Positions 23,507 to 34,195 of a stretch of DNA of 64,000 bases are shown here, in pieces. Both the position numbers and the translations under genes were made by a program. A model generated the notes under the pieces. It did no database searches. It was given only the letters and a program-made list of their open reading frames with translations, and was not told the origin of the DNA. Within the stretch, counting starts at the first letter, position 1, and the number at the start of each line of letters is the position of its first letter. Origin of the DNA: Leucocoprinus leucothites (Eukaryota > Basidiomycota > Agaricomycetes > Agaricales > Agaricaceae); contig JAACJO010000033.1 of assembly GCA_013368445.1 (NCBI GenBank), forward strand, positions 1 through 64,000. The letters are read 5' to 3'.

Positions 23507-23560
23507 TAAGTTAGGAAGGGCAGAGACAAGAAGAAAAGAGACAAGTCCCAAGCACTGAGA

Positions 23561-23569
23561 CTTTAAATA
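23561..23569 (-). promoter_or_regulatory. TATA-like box of gene Y (copy A)
   Basis: TATTTAAAG on the minus strand, 55 bp upstream of the gene Y ATG, conserved in A2 at 29317-29325. The 5' flank to 24169 is non-coding in both copies. Confidence 0.55.
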
Positions 23570-24169
23570 GGCTGTCTGAAAATAAACTTAGAAAGAAGAC
23601 AGTCAATTGCATGATGGCACACAATCAGACCAAATAAACAACAACAGGAACTGGACTCATCCAGTTCATGAGTACTTAGGCAGAACATATGGAATAACAG
23701 AGACTGCCTTGAGTGTTTGACAGATTCTGCCATAAGTTCGAAAATCCATGGTAAGGGAGGGAGGCATCCATAGGTGTCAACAGGGCTAATGGTTGATCAG
23801 ATCTGATCACAGATCGACAGCACACCTTCGCGATCATTCTAAAAATACAAGCCATGCACCCGATTGCGAGCTGACCTTTGGTCTCAATCAATCACGGAGC
23901 TTGAATTAAGCATGGAATGTTCCAGAATGTTCTAGAATGAGTTTGAAGGAAGGATGGACCAGTTCCCAGATAACTTGGAGCCAATTTCAACTATAATCAG
24001 GATGACTTTTGCAGATGCGGACATAGGCCTGTAGTCTTTGTGAATGAAGGATAAAAATGCAGTAGTAATGAAAATGACTTAATCCCACAGAAGCCATTCA
24101 TTAGCAAAAGGACATAAGATTTGGCCTCCTAAGTCCACAACAAGTAGAGACTGAGGGCAGTCATTTATA

Positions 24170-24181
24170 GTGTGGGGGAGA
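24170..24181 (+). promoter_or_regulatory. element A polypurine tract
   Basis: GTGTGGGGGAGA abuts the 3' LTR. It is the plus-strand primer site and marks the cargo region as lying inside the element. Confidence 0.85.
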
Positions 24182-25558
24182 TGTTACGGCCCAAATGGCA
24201 TTAGCTGTGAAATCGTTAAATTTGATGATATAGTCAATATATTGGGCAACTGTATAGACATTAAGAAACCCTGCTGTAAGACCCTAGTGTAACACACACA
24301 CTCGCGAAAGCACAGCACACTCGCAAAACGACCATTAATGATCAAGAGTAACAAGAGGCTACGGGATAATGTTGAGACTTAGCGAATGCAGTTGGGATGT
24401 ATACCCTATGACCCTTTGTGATCCTAGCCTGTAACCTGGGTATTGATCCGGTCGAAGTCTTTCTCAAAAGAGCAATAACAGACTAACTAATCAGAGATCA
24501 AAGGCTTAGCCTTCTGATCTGGACAGGCACTTGTGCACATTCGTGGAAGTCCTATCTTTTTAACATCACTACAGCAGAAGTATACCCTTTTGTGAAAGAT
24601 GGAGAAATTCCGCATGGGCACTGAATGACCCACTTGATTATAGAACCAGATTAGTGGAAACTAACAGGATATGTCAGCACTTGACTACTGACTAGTAGAC
24701 ATTGTTACGGTCAGAAACAAGCTTTCGCGGAATAAGACAACCATCAGCAGTGATAGAGATCTCATGATATCAGAGGAGCAGGAGTAATCACGCCTTCACA
24801 AAAGGATGTGTCAGCACTTAAACCCCAAATAAAACCCAGAGATATTCCTATTGGACAACCTTTCAATAAATCTCCTTTTGTTATCAACAATGTGTATGCA
24901 TCATCCATGTAATTACTCCTTTAGTACTTTCATGAAACCAATATAAACCTTTCTTGAGCATATAGTCTAGCAAGGAATCTCACCTGCTAAGGCTATGCTT
25001 AGAGACTGTCCCACACAACATATCTGAGTGAGTTGTAAAAAGTGTATTAAGCATCCTTTGGTCATAGACCATTAAAGAATTGGAAAGCACCTTTCAAGAA
25101 AGAACATTACTGTGAGATTCATATAAGTTCAGAGTGTGAAGAAGTCTGGAAAAGACTTATAAGCTGTATATTGCACCTAGTATCCAGGAGTGGTGCTAGT
25201 CAGTGTCAGTTGTATTGTGATAGTGCCAAGTGTTGGCAAAGATGACGATTCACGAACACCAGTCTATTACACTTCTGCATTCTAAGGGACTTGTAGTTGT
25301 GCAGCATTGCATAACAGGAATCATCAAGTGTCTTTCGTGAACTGGTCATTCCATTACAAACTGGTCTACAGACAACTCCCATCATCTTTCATTATCAATC
25401 TTAGTGTTTTCGCAAAACATTGTTCTTTATTGATTAACCTCCCACGAACTTGTATTGAGTTTAGGAGTGTTGGTTGTTATTGTTATTAATGTTACTTATC
25501 ATTCACTATCTGACTACATTTCCTTTATTACATTAACAATCTCATTTCTGCCTCTTCA
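24182..25558 (+). repeat. element A 3' LTR
   Basis: 1377 bp, same ends as the 5' LTR. It is followed by gcaac, which continues the sequence of the interrupted solo LTR-B2. Confidence 0.95.
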
Positions 25559-26140
25559 GCAACAAAGTCATTTACTAAGTCAGAGTTATAATACAGTGAT
25601 TATAATAGTAAGACTTTGGTAATTGAGATCTTAATGACTTAAGTTTCAATTTGACTTTGTATAGATAAAGGCTTGTATTGAGTCTCCACCTAACCAAGTA
25701 GAAATGATGTTTCTCCTTGGTAGATGTCAACAACTTATATACAATACAAGTCTGTATCTATTATTAACTAGGGCTAAGGGTTTCTAATGAAAAAAGAGAA
25801 GCGTATAGCTTCCTTAACACTAATTAAACTATATAGGACGTGATCTGTCAAAGAAGCTTTAGAAGTTCTTCTAAAGAAGTGCTTCTTTGATCATCTGATT
25901 GATCACAAGGTAAGTCCAAATATAGCACAGCTATATTTAATAATCACATGTCATCAAAAGATAAACAAAACCAAACAAGTCATAATAGGTCATAATGAGG
26001 CAAAGTAAATGAGTCAAAACAAGCTAGAAAATACAAGAACAATAAGATAAAAACATAATTGTGATATTACTTAAGTAAAGCTAATATCAACTTCATATTG
26101 TAGATGGAACAAATGCTAGATATAATCAACATACATAACA
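25559..26140 (-). mobile_element. solo LTR family B (copy B2), right part
   Basis: Continues the LTR cut at 8156 and ends AATATACATAACA-type sequence at 26140. Host coding sequence resumes at 26141. Confidence 0.9.
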
Positions 26141-26410
26141 GTATTGGTGTCAAGTATCCAGTCCCAGACCAAAGTTGTGGACAGGCTGGCCAAGGACTTC
26201 AAGGAGTTCTATGACTGGCTTGTCCTTGATGACAAGGTGATGGATAATGAGGCACATGAGAAGGCATGGGTGGAGTTGGATGCCAAGTTGGCCACTAAGA
26301 AGAAGGCCATACTAGAGACATTAGATGCTGGGTCTGGGGATGAGAGGGAGGCCAGAGAGGAGGAAGGTGAGGGAGAGGATGAGGATGAGGATGAGAATGG
26401 TAGTAAGTAG
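26141..26410 (+). pseudogene. host gene, 3' fragment
   Basis: Joined to 8070 the frame reads L-A-L-V-S-S-I-Q... without a break, then a helical segment (F-K-E-F-Y-D-W), and an acidic tail of Asp/Glu (26330-26400), ending at TAG 26408-26410. The stop codon lies inside the GTAGG duplicated by the next solo LTR. It completes the gene begun at 32, which spans 26.4 kb because of insertions. Confidence 0.75.
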
Positions 26411-26411
26411 G

Positions 26412-27018
26412 TGTCAAGAACTAGGTTACTAAAGGATGGGGGACAGAGCTGATGTCCAGGACTGGATATCTAAGACAGAGGAGCAGAGATGACTGATCCA
26501 GTCATTGAACATGGGAGTGGGTCTTGGCCTCAACTTATGTGTTGTGCCACTACTGACACTGACCTGGATTTAGGAAACAGATGGAGATGGGAGGGCAAAG
26601 AGAGAGCAGAGGTCAGACAGAGTAGTAACACATGACTTAGTCGATTCAGACTGAGGAATATGGTACAAGTTCAGCTACTTATATACAATATGGTGGATAG
26701 AGTTGGATAACAAATAACAAAGACACTACAGAAAAAGGATAAGGGAATAAGAATGGCATCTGACATATCAGAAAGGCTAGAAGATAAGAATGTCTGAAAC
26801 ATCAGAGGAGACTATGAATGACATGACATGTGAAAGTCCAAATACAATACGCAAGAAGATACAGGGTAAGAAAGAAGAGTGGAGTGAGTTGAGTGGAAGC
26901 GAACCAAGGCAAGTTGACAGAAGTGGAAGGAGAGTACGATAGAAGTCATAAGTTAGAAATATGAAGATAAGATGGAGTACATGCCAGCCAGGCTGTGCGA
27001 GTGGGTCGAGTCATGACA
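26412..27018 (-). mobile_element. solo LTR related to element D
   Basis: 607 bp from TGTCAAGAACTAGG to GTCGAGTCATGACA with the exact duplication GTAGG (26407-26411 and 27019-27023). Part of it (about 26505-26680) resembles the LTRs of element D at 55873 and 56457, including CTTATATACAAT, but the ends differ, so it is a sister family. Confidence 0.9.
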
Positions 27019-27316
27019 GTAGGTCATTTCCTCCTATCCTTCCAATTAGCTCATGTGTTTGTCATCATTTCTGTCTGTTTATTGCCTAATGTATATCTCG
27101 TACTTTTTGGACTTCATTGAAATTTGAATGGTATTTTCTTGGGACAAGGTGTGAGTAAGGAGAAATCTGAAGTAAGAAAAAGGATGAGAAGGAGATGAGA
27201 CTATTGGGTATAAGTGAAAACAAAACAGTAAGTAAGAAAGTACGAAAAATTGTCTAAGTCCAAAAGAAAATGAGTGAGCTGGTATCATAAAACAGGTAAT
27301 GAAAATACATAGCCAA
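27019..27316 (+). other. host gene 3' flank
   Basis: Sequence continuing the host gene past its stop codon: T-rich, no ORF on the plus strand, no repeat similarity recognised. Probably 3' UTR and terminator region. It ends where the inverted element A2 begins. Confidence 0.5.
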
Positions 27317-28698
27317 TGAAGAGGCAGAAATGAGATTGTTAAGGTAATAAAGGGAATGTAGTCAGATAGTGAATGATAAGTAACATTAATAACAATAACA
27401 ACCAACACTCCTAAACTCAATCCAAGTTTGTGGGAGGTTAATCAATAAAGAAAGATGTTTCGCAAAAGTACAAAGATTGATAATGATAGATAATGGGAGT
27501 TGTCTGTAGACCAGTTTGTAATGGAATGACCAGTTCATGAAAGATACTTGATGATCCCTGTTATGCAATGCTGCACAGCTACAAGTCCCTTAGAATGCAG
27601 AAGTGTAATAGACTGGTATTTGTGAATTGTCACTTTCACTAACACTTGGCACTATCACAATACAACTGATACTGACTAGCACCACTCCTGGATACTAGAT
27701 GCAATATACAGCTTATAAGTCTTTTCCAGACTTCTTCACACTCTGAACTTATATGAATCTCGCAATAATGTTCTTTCTCGAAAGGTGTTTTCCAATTCTT
27801 TAATTGTCTATGACCAAAGGGTGCTCAATACACTTTTTACTACTCACTCAGATATGTTGTGTGGGACAGTCTCTAAGCATAGCCTTAGCAGGTGAGATTC
27901 CTTGCTAGACTATACACTTGAGAAAGGTTTATATTGGTTTTGCAAAAGTACTAAAGGAGTAATTATATGGATGATGCATACACATACTTGATACTAAAAG
28001 GAGATTTATTGAAAGGTTGTCCAATAGGAATATCTCTGGGTTTTATTTGGGGTTTAAGTGCTGACACATCCTTTTGTGAAGGCATGCTTACTCCTGCTCC
28101 TCTGATATCATGAGATCTCTACAGTATCACTGCTGATGGTTGTCTTATTCCGCAAAAGCCCATTCCTGACTGTAACAATGTCTACTAGTCAGTAGTCAAG
28201 TGCTGACACATCCTGTTAGTTTCCACTAATCTGGTTCTATAATCAAGTGGGTCATTCAGTGCCCATGCAGAATTTCTCTGTCTTTTGCAAAAGGGTATAC
28301 TTCTGCTGTAGCAATGTTAAAAAGATAGGACTTCCATGAATGTGTACAAGTGCCTGTCCGGATCAGAAGGCTAAGCCTTTGATCTCCAATTAGTTAGTCC
28401 ATCATTGTTCCTTTGAGAAAGACTTCGACTGGATCAATACCCAGGTTATAGGCTAAGATCACAAAGGGTCATAGGGTACACATCCCAACCACATTTGCTA
28501 AGTCTTGATATCATCCTGTAGCCTCTTGTTACTCTTAATCATTAATAGTCATTTCACGAATGTGCTGTGCTTTTGTGAGTGTGTGTGTTACACTAGGGTC
28601 TTACAGTAGGGTTCCTTAATGTCTATACAGTTGCCCAATATATTGACTATATCATCAAATTTAATGATTTCATAGCTAATGCCATTTGGGCTGTAACA
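27317..28698 (-). repeat. A2 3' LTR
   Basis: 1382 bp, reverse complement of the element A LTR (starts TGAAGAGGCAGAAATGAG, ends GGGCTGTAACA). It is more diverged from A's LTRs than these are from each other. Confidence 0.95.
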
Positions 28699-28710
28699 TC
28701 TCCCCCTCAC
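28699..28710 (-). promoter_or_regulatory. A2 polypurine tract
   Basis: TCTCCCCCTCAC on the plus strand, i.e. GTGAGGGGGAGA next to the LTR. Confidence 0.8.
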
Positions 28711-29316
28711 TATAAATGACTGCCCTCAGTCTCTACTTGTTGGGGACTTAGGAGGTCAAATCTTATGTCCTTTTGCTAACGAACGGCTTCTGTGTGATTA
28801 AGTTATCTTCATTTTCATTACTATGGCATTTTTATCCTTCATTCACAAAGACTGCAGGCCTATGTCTGCATCTGCAGAAGCCATCCTGATTATAGTTGAA
28901 ATCGGCTCCAAGTTATCTGGGAACTGGTCCATCCTTCCTTCAAACTCATTCTAGAATGTTCTGGAACATCCCATGCTTAATTTAAGCTCTGTGATTGATT
29001 GAGACCAAAGGTCAGCTCGCAATTGGGCATGTGGCTTTTATTTTTAGAATGATCGCAAAGGTCTGCTGTCAATCTGTGATCAGATCTGATCAATCATTAG
29101 ACCTGTTGACACCTATGGATGCCTTCCTCCCCTACTATGGATTTTCGAACTCATGGCAGAATCTGCCAAATGCTCAAGGCGGTCTCTGTTACTTTGTATG
29201 GTCTGCCTAAGTGCTTGTAAACTGGATAAATCCAGTTCCTGTTGTTGTTTATTTGGTCTGATTGTGTGTCATCATGCAATTGACTGACTTCTTTCTAAGT
29301 TTATTTCCAAACAGCC

Positions 29317-29325
29317 TATTTAAAG
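29317..29325 (+). promoter_or_regulatory. TATA-like box of gene Y (copy A2)
   Basis: TATTTAAAG 55 bp before the ATG at 29380. The stretch 28711-29316 upstream is non-coding and matches 23570-24169 of copy A in reverse. Confidence 0.55.
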
Positions 29326-29379
29326 TCTCAGTGTTTGGGACTTGGCTCTTTTCTTCTTGTCTCTGCCCTTCCTGACTTA

Positions 29380-31906
29380 ATGGTGCCTGCACAGCCTCCT
29401 ACCCCTGCTCAACATGAGTTCCTATCCTGTTTTTCACATTTCACTGGACTTATTCCTTTTGCCAGCCACATCCTTAGCTCCTGACAGTTTGCTTGCCAAC
29501 CTGTCAGCTGCTGAGTATGCCTTCCATTTCCTGGAGCTCAACCATCTGGTGCTTGCCCTTCAGGACATCGAATGACAACATGCTACACTTTCCAGCCAAG
29601 CCCACCATCCCATTTGTGTGGCACAACTTCAATTGCTCGAAGACGACTGTGCCACTCTGTTACAACAATTTCGGGATGCCAATGCTCAAGTGCATCAAAT
29701 CACCCCAGCTATGGCCCTTACTCCCCAAGTTCCTCCTCCTGTTCCAGTGCAGACAGTCAACCGCAATGATGAGGCTTTGCTGGCCTCTCCAATTCCTCCG
29801 CTGTTCTCCCCTGCTCCTTCTCAAGCTCCTGAGTCCCTAATCGACTTAGTCAGTCCATCCAACAATGAACCACTTTCGCAGCCTGACCATCCTTCATCTC
29901 CTAGTCTGGTGCACCCTCAATTGACCATTTGTATCCCACCCCGTCCTTATTTATTTATTCCCAAACCCAGAAAAAACTCTATTTTTCACTGCCCTCCTTG
30001 GCTGCAACAGGTGAGTTTAGCTACTTAGGCCTGCTAGAGTCCTGCATTTTGATCATGCTTTCACAGATCCAGCTTCGTAAGTGTTGGGATGCTTATATCA
30101 ATGAGGAACCCATCCAAGGTCAGCGTACTCATCCTCTAGAGAAGCTGTCTGCCCCTGCAGCTATTACCACTGATGAGTGTCCATGGCCTCCTCCTTGTGG
30201 TGGTTCTGCCAGAGTATTGAACCTGCCATCTCCAGCCCCTCCGCAGGCTTCCTCTCCTCTCATAGCTGCATGGAAACCAACTCGCCCTATTGCCAATATT
30301 TCCTCTAGTAAGTATATGACTATTTCCTTTCTGAATTATTCATTTTATTTCTTAATATCAGGTCTCCCTTCTCCTGCACCTGCAATTGGCACTAACAATT
30401 TAATAGCCAAGTATCTCCCTGATCTGTCTTTGTTGTGTACATCTTCTCCAACAATTCCATTAGTAAACACAAGATCCAAGGCTTTTCCCAAGCCCAGGAC
30501 TAGTTCTGGTATGTATTTTATTATTCTTTGGTGACTTTCTAATTTGTTGCTGTCTGTGTCTTCCCTCCAGGACTAAGTAACCCTCCACATATGGAGTTCA
30601 CAGATGACAATGAGATCGAGGATGGTCTCCAGCATCCTAGAGCTTTGGGCCCTCAACCTGGCCCCTCGAAATGGTTGGCTGGTTCCCCATCTATTGGTAC
30701 TCCTGCTACCAAGTCTTCATGAGAGAACATTGAGTCCAATGTATCGAGCTCTCATCAGCAGTTGGTGATGGACTCCATTGAGCTCCCTACTTGCCCTCTT
30801 GCTCTACCACCATCAACCCCCTGTTGCCCAGGAATTGCTCCTGTTTCAGTACAGGCTAGTGGTTCTGGTGCTCAAGCAGATCCTTCTGCTTCCTCTTTAT
30901 GTAAGTTCCTTTACTTATTTTATCTGGCCTTTCGCTGATTATTCATTATTCTCTACTACAGGTTGTAACTTGATTAGGGAGTTTGGAATGGAGGCAGGAC
31001 ACCCTTTCTTGGAGTCTGCCCTCAATTTTTTGCCCCTTCTTCATTATCCAACTTGGTATGGTTTTGTTCTTGAATACTCATTTTATGCTTCCCTAATTAT
31101 TTTTATTTTTATTCTAGGGTCCTGCAGGCGAGCTTAAATGCTTGCATTGCATTACCAAGTGCTCGGACAAATGCATTGCTTCTGACCCCCAGCCCCATAC
31201 CTCTAAAACTGCCATGCATGCCAAGTCCTTCCAACTCCTCAATGGCATATTACCTTGCATGCAGTGCAAGGACAAGAAGTCAGCCCACTGCACTCACCAA
31301 AAGCCTGCAGAACTATGGAATTTTTGGGCTAAGCAACTTCACCCAGCAACTCTTACTAGCAATTCTTGTAAGTTCTTTGTTCTTTATCTATCTTTCCTTA
31401 TTGTGTTGTATCTGATTACTTTTCCAGATATTATTTCTCGTCTTTGTGTCCTGGCTGTGGGTTGGGACTTGGTTGAGGCTGGTCGCCATAGCTACAAGTT
31501 GGCACTCACAAGTTATCAAGCTCAGGTTTCTGAGTTCACGGATGAGCTTCTCACCACCAAGGAATACTTTTCTCCCAACCCAAATTACTGGGTTGATAGC
31601 AAGTTAGTTCCTGATGAGGCTACCCATGCTGCTGTCTTTGCTGCTGCTTGCCAGGCTGTTTCTGCTCCTGAGGGCCTTTCTCCTCATGATACTGCAAGCA
31701 ATCTGCTCAGTGCTCACAACACCTTCATTTGTTTCCTTCACGATCAAATTGGCAAAGAAGGCTGTTCTCTTCCACTTCTGCACCCCCTAACTTGGGCTGA
31801 CCATCACACTCTGATTGTTGCTGGCCCATCTCATAATTCGTCTCCTATCCTCACTACCAAGTCTGGGGGTAAGACTAGGGCTAAAGGCAAGTGTTGCAAA
31901 GAATAG
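29380..31906 (+). pseudogene. cargo gene Y of A2 (8 exons)
   Basis: Exons inferred: 29380-29413, 29466-30010, 30067-30307, 30362-30508, 30571-30900, 30962-31055, 31118-31367, 31428-31906. Introns are 52-62 bp with GTGAGT, GTAAGT, GTATGT or GTATGG donors and CAG/TAG acceptors, and phases agree throughout. Damage: donor of intron 1 is ATGAGT, TGA at 29573-29575 (shared with A) and 30720-30722, and one base lost near 31010 relative to A, which breaks the phase of exon 6. Product about 706 aa with Pro-rich centre and Cys clusters (C-L-H-C-x3-C-x3-C, then C-M-Q-C-x6-C) encoded in exon 7. Function unknown; a zinc-dependent DNA- or RNA-binding role is a guess from the Cys spacing. Confidence 0.75.
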
Positions 31907-32653
31907 GTGACTGTCTTCCTGTTTCTAGACTTGATAAGTTGCTTGCTATTGCTTTCTTGAACTCTGTATTTGCTTTTCTTATTGTTTTACTCTTTTATCT
32001 AGTCAACATTGCTCCTCATGTTATATATCCAATCTCTTGTTATGTTGCTAGGTAGTCTCTTTGCATTCTAATCCACTTGTGCATTTTTGGCTGGTTTCCC
32101 TGTGTAACTTCTAAACTAAGAAATCTAGTGAAGCCTTATTTGAGAGATTTCTCTTCCTTGGTCTGGACTTATCATAATGACATCACCTCTGATCTGTTAG
32201 TGCGATTCTGATCTGTTGTGTGACTTAGTGACTTAGCCATAAATCAAAGAATTCGTGATATAGTACTATGGGTTATTTCTAGCTCTCTGCCCTCTCCCCC
32301 TTACTATAATAGATTGTGTCCTCATGAAACTATTGTAGTGAAAGAACCCCTTGGGGATACTAAATCTGGCAAACCTTGCCTTAATCAATATCTGTGCAAC
32401 CCTTAAAATTTTATTTGAAATTCATCTAGAGTTGGCATATGCTCCATTGTATTCATGAACGGTCCTAAATTTCACTGCTTTCAGCAATGTGGGTACCATC
32501 CACTCTGACTGTGCCCTTCCTAGCCACAATTTTTATGAGTGCTGGATTTTCCACCCAACTGCACTCATTAGCATTATTGCTAAAATCTGCTTGGAGTCCA
32601 AGTGGATGCCTTCATGAACATTTTTATTCCCTATTGGCAGAGGTGGGCTTGGA
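31907..32653 (+). other. A2 spacer between genes Y and X
   Basis: Non-coding. It contains the reverse of the internal polypurine-like tract (CCCTCTCCCCCTTACTATAA, about 32290-32309) and ends in the gene X promoter. Confidence 0.5.
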
Positions 32654-32661
32654 TATAAAAG
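32654..32661 (+). promoter_or_regulatory. TATA box of gene X (copy A2)
   Basis: TATAAAAG, 80 bp upstream of the ATG at 32741, followed by a pyrimidine-rich CTTTCTCTCATTCTC segment typical of fungal transcription start regions. Confidence 0.7.
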
Positions 32662-32740
32662 TCTTCTTTTTCATTGCACTTTCTCTCATTCTCAATACCT
32701 CAGCTTTGAGACACAGTCTGCTCAACTCTCTTGCTCCAAC

Positions 32741-34052
32741 ATGTCTTCTGAGTTTACTGGCAAAACCAAAAACACTTACATTGAGTTGACAGATGCAATT
32801 TCGAATGTCTTTCATCGTTGTCAATGCTTTGTGTCCAACCAGACTACTAAGGGATCAGTCAAAACAGCCATTGACAGCCTTGCCGAACCCATAGTTTGTT
32901 TCCACAAACCTTACTTATTCATTATCACTGATGTCTATTATTTAAAGGAATCTTTCTTGAACTGTCTCAAAATCAATGCTTCTGCCTTTGTGAATGATGA
33001 TTCTGCTTGTGTTGTCAAAAAGGCTAAGTGCACTTATGACAAGTTCAAACAAGATGTCAATCCCACTTATGGCTTTCCTCCCATTTATGGTCAGCTGAGG
33101 CAGTTCCTTAATCAACTTGATAAGGTCAATGCCAAAGCTAGCGATACTGCAAGCTCTACTAGCAACTCTAGTCAAGACCCTCCCCCTGGTGGAGCCAGTG
33201 CAGTTGCTGAGTCTGGTGCTGCTGCCACTGAGGTGCCTCCCAAGAAGGTGGGTCTTGTCTTTTGCTAATGTGCTTTCTTGAAAACTGAACTGAATCATAG
33301 GTTCACTGGCAGCATCGACATACCAAGCCAATCTCCCTGGAATATGTGCACTCTTCCATAGATGAAGAGGACGATGAAGTGGAAATTACCAACCACTGCA
33401 GTGCTGCTGGTAACATTCTTTGTAGTATCACCCCCCAACCCACTACTCAGCTGGTGAGCCTCTTCTTCTTATTTCATTTTGCGAATGGCTTCTTACTACT
33501 CTCAAGGGCCCTATGCAGGTTGATGAGGAAATTGTCCATTATGTACCTTCAGTACCCATGAGTTATCCCTTTCATAAAAGCTTGTTCTGTATCTGATCTC
33601 TCCTTTGTAGGAAGCTCAAGTAGTCAATTGTGCCCAGACTGTGCATATTCCCTATACCTTTGTCCCTGGCCTAGATATTCACAGCAAGGCTTATGCTTGT
33701 GTCATGCAGCTCACTACTCCTGGCCCTGTCAATGAGATCTGTCCTACCCAAGCCCTTGTTGGCCAGGGTACATCCTCTGCTAATCTTGTTTTTCTTTTTG
33801 TGAGCTAATACTCTTGCATTAGCTAACTCTCTTTTCAACACTATGAGTGGTTTCGCAACTCAGGCCATCAAGTTACAAACTTCTATTCTGCAGACTTGCT
33901 CTTGCGAAGTCATTCAGATGGGTTTAGCTAACTCAACCTCTCAAGTGTTGCATTCCATTGCTTCTCTCGAGAGTGCTACTTGGCAGTATCAAGTTGCTAT
34001 GGCTGAGCACGATCATCTCACTAATATTTACAATGTTGCAAACTGTGCTTAA
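32741..34052 (+). CDS. cargo gene X of A2 (5 exons, 361 aa)
   Basis: Exons 32741-33247 (507 nt), 33301-33453 (153), 33519-33557 (39), 33611-33767 (157) and 33823-34052 (230) sum to 1086 nt, an exact 361 codons plus TAA, with no internal stop. Donors are GTGGGT, GTGAGC, ATGAGT (GT lost by one transition; copy A has GTGAGT) and GTACAT. Acceptors are TAG, CAG, TAG and TAG. The protein starts MSSEFTGKTKN, is largely helical, has a Ser/Pro/Gly/Ala linker near residues 142-165, an acidic patch in exon 2 (D-E-E-D-D-E-V-E), and a heptad-like C-terminal exon. No known domain is recognised. Confidence 0.8.
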
Positions 34053-34195
34053 CCTATTGTAGTCTTTCATTTCCTTGGTTGTCGGCTATTGTTATGAATG
34101 GTCCTTTAGACACAGTTTTCATTACACTTAGCTCTGTGTAGTTGTTTTGAAATCTAATACCTCTGACTCCCAACCTTTTGCAAATGCAAAGTTGA
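34053..34195 (-). other. A2 spacer between integrase stop and gene X
   Basis: Converging 3' ends of pol (minus) and gene X (plus), 143 bp, no feature. It matches 18549-18691 of copy A in reverse. Confidence 0.5.

Larger units (their letters stand above)
8157..25558 (+). mobile_element. giant gypsy retrotransposon 'A' with antisense cargo genes
   Basis: 17,402 bp bounded by two 1377-bp LTRs. It contains a nested Tc1-like transposon (1593 bp) and a solo LTR (640 bp), so the original element was about 15.2 kb. Order on the plus strand: LTR, tRNA-type primer site, gag, protease, RT/RNase H, integrase. A 5.6-kb segment follows that carries two intron-containing genes on the opposite strand, then a polypurine tract and LTR. 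It landed in solo LTR-B2. The flank is agcaa on the left and gcaac on the right, giving a 4-bp GCAA duplication (or 5 bp AGCAA if the terminal A of the LTR is shared). No chromodomain is seen in the integrase. Confidence 0.95.

Noticed and set aside
26412..27018. Possible 3' LTR of element D
   Set aside because: It has its own exact GTAGG duplication and its ends differ from D's LTRs, so it is an independent solo LTR of a sister family.
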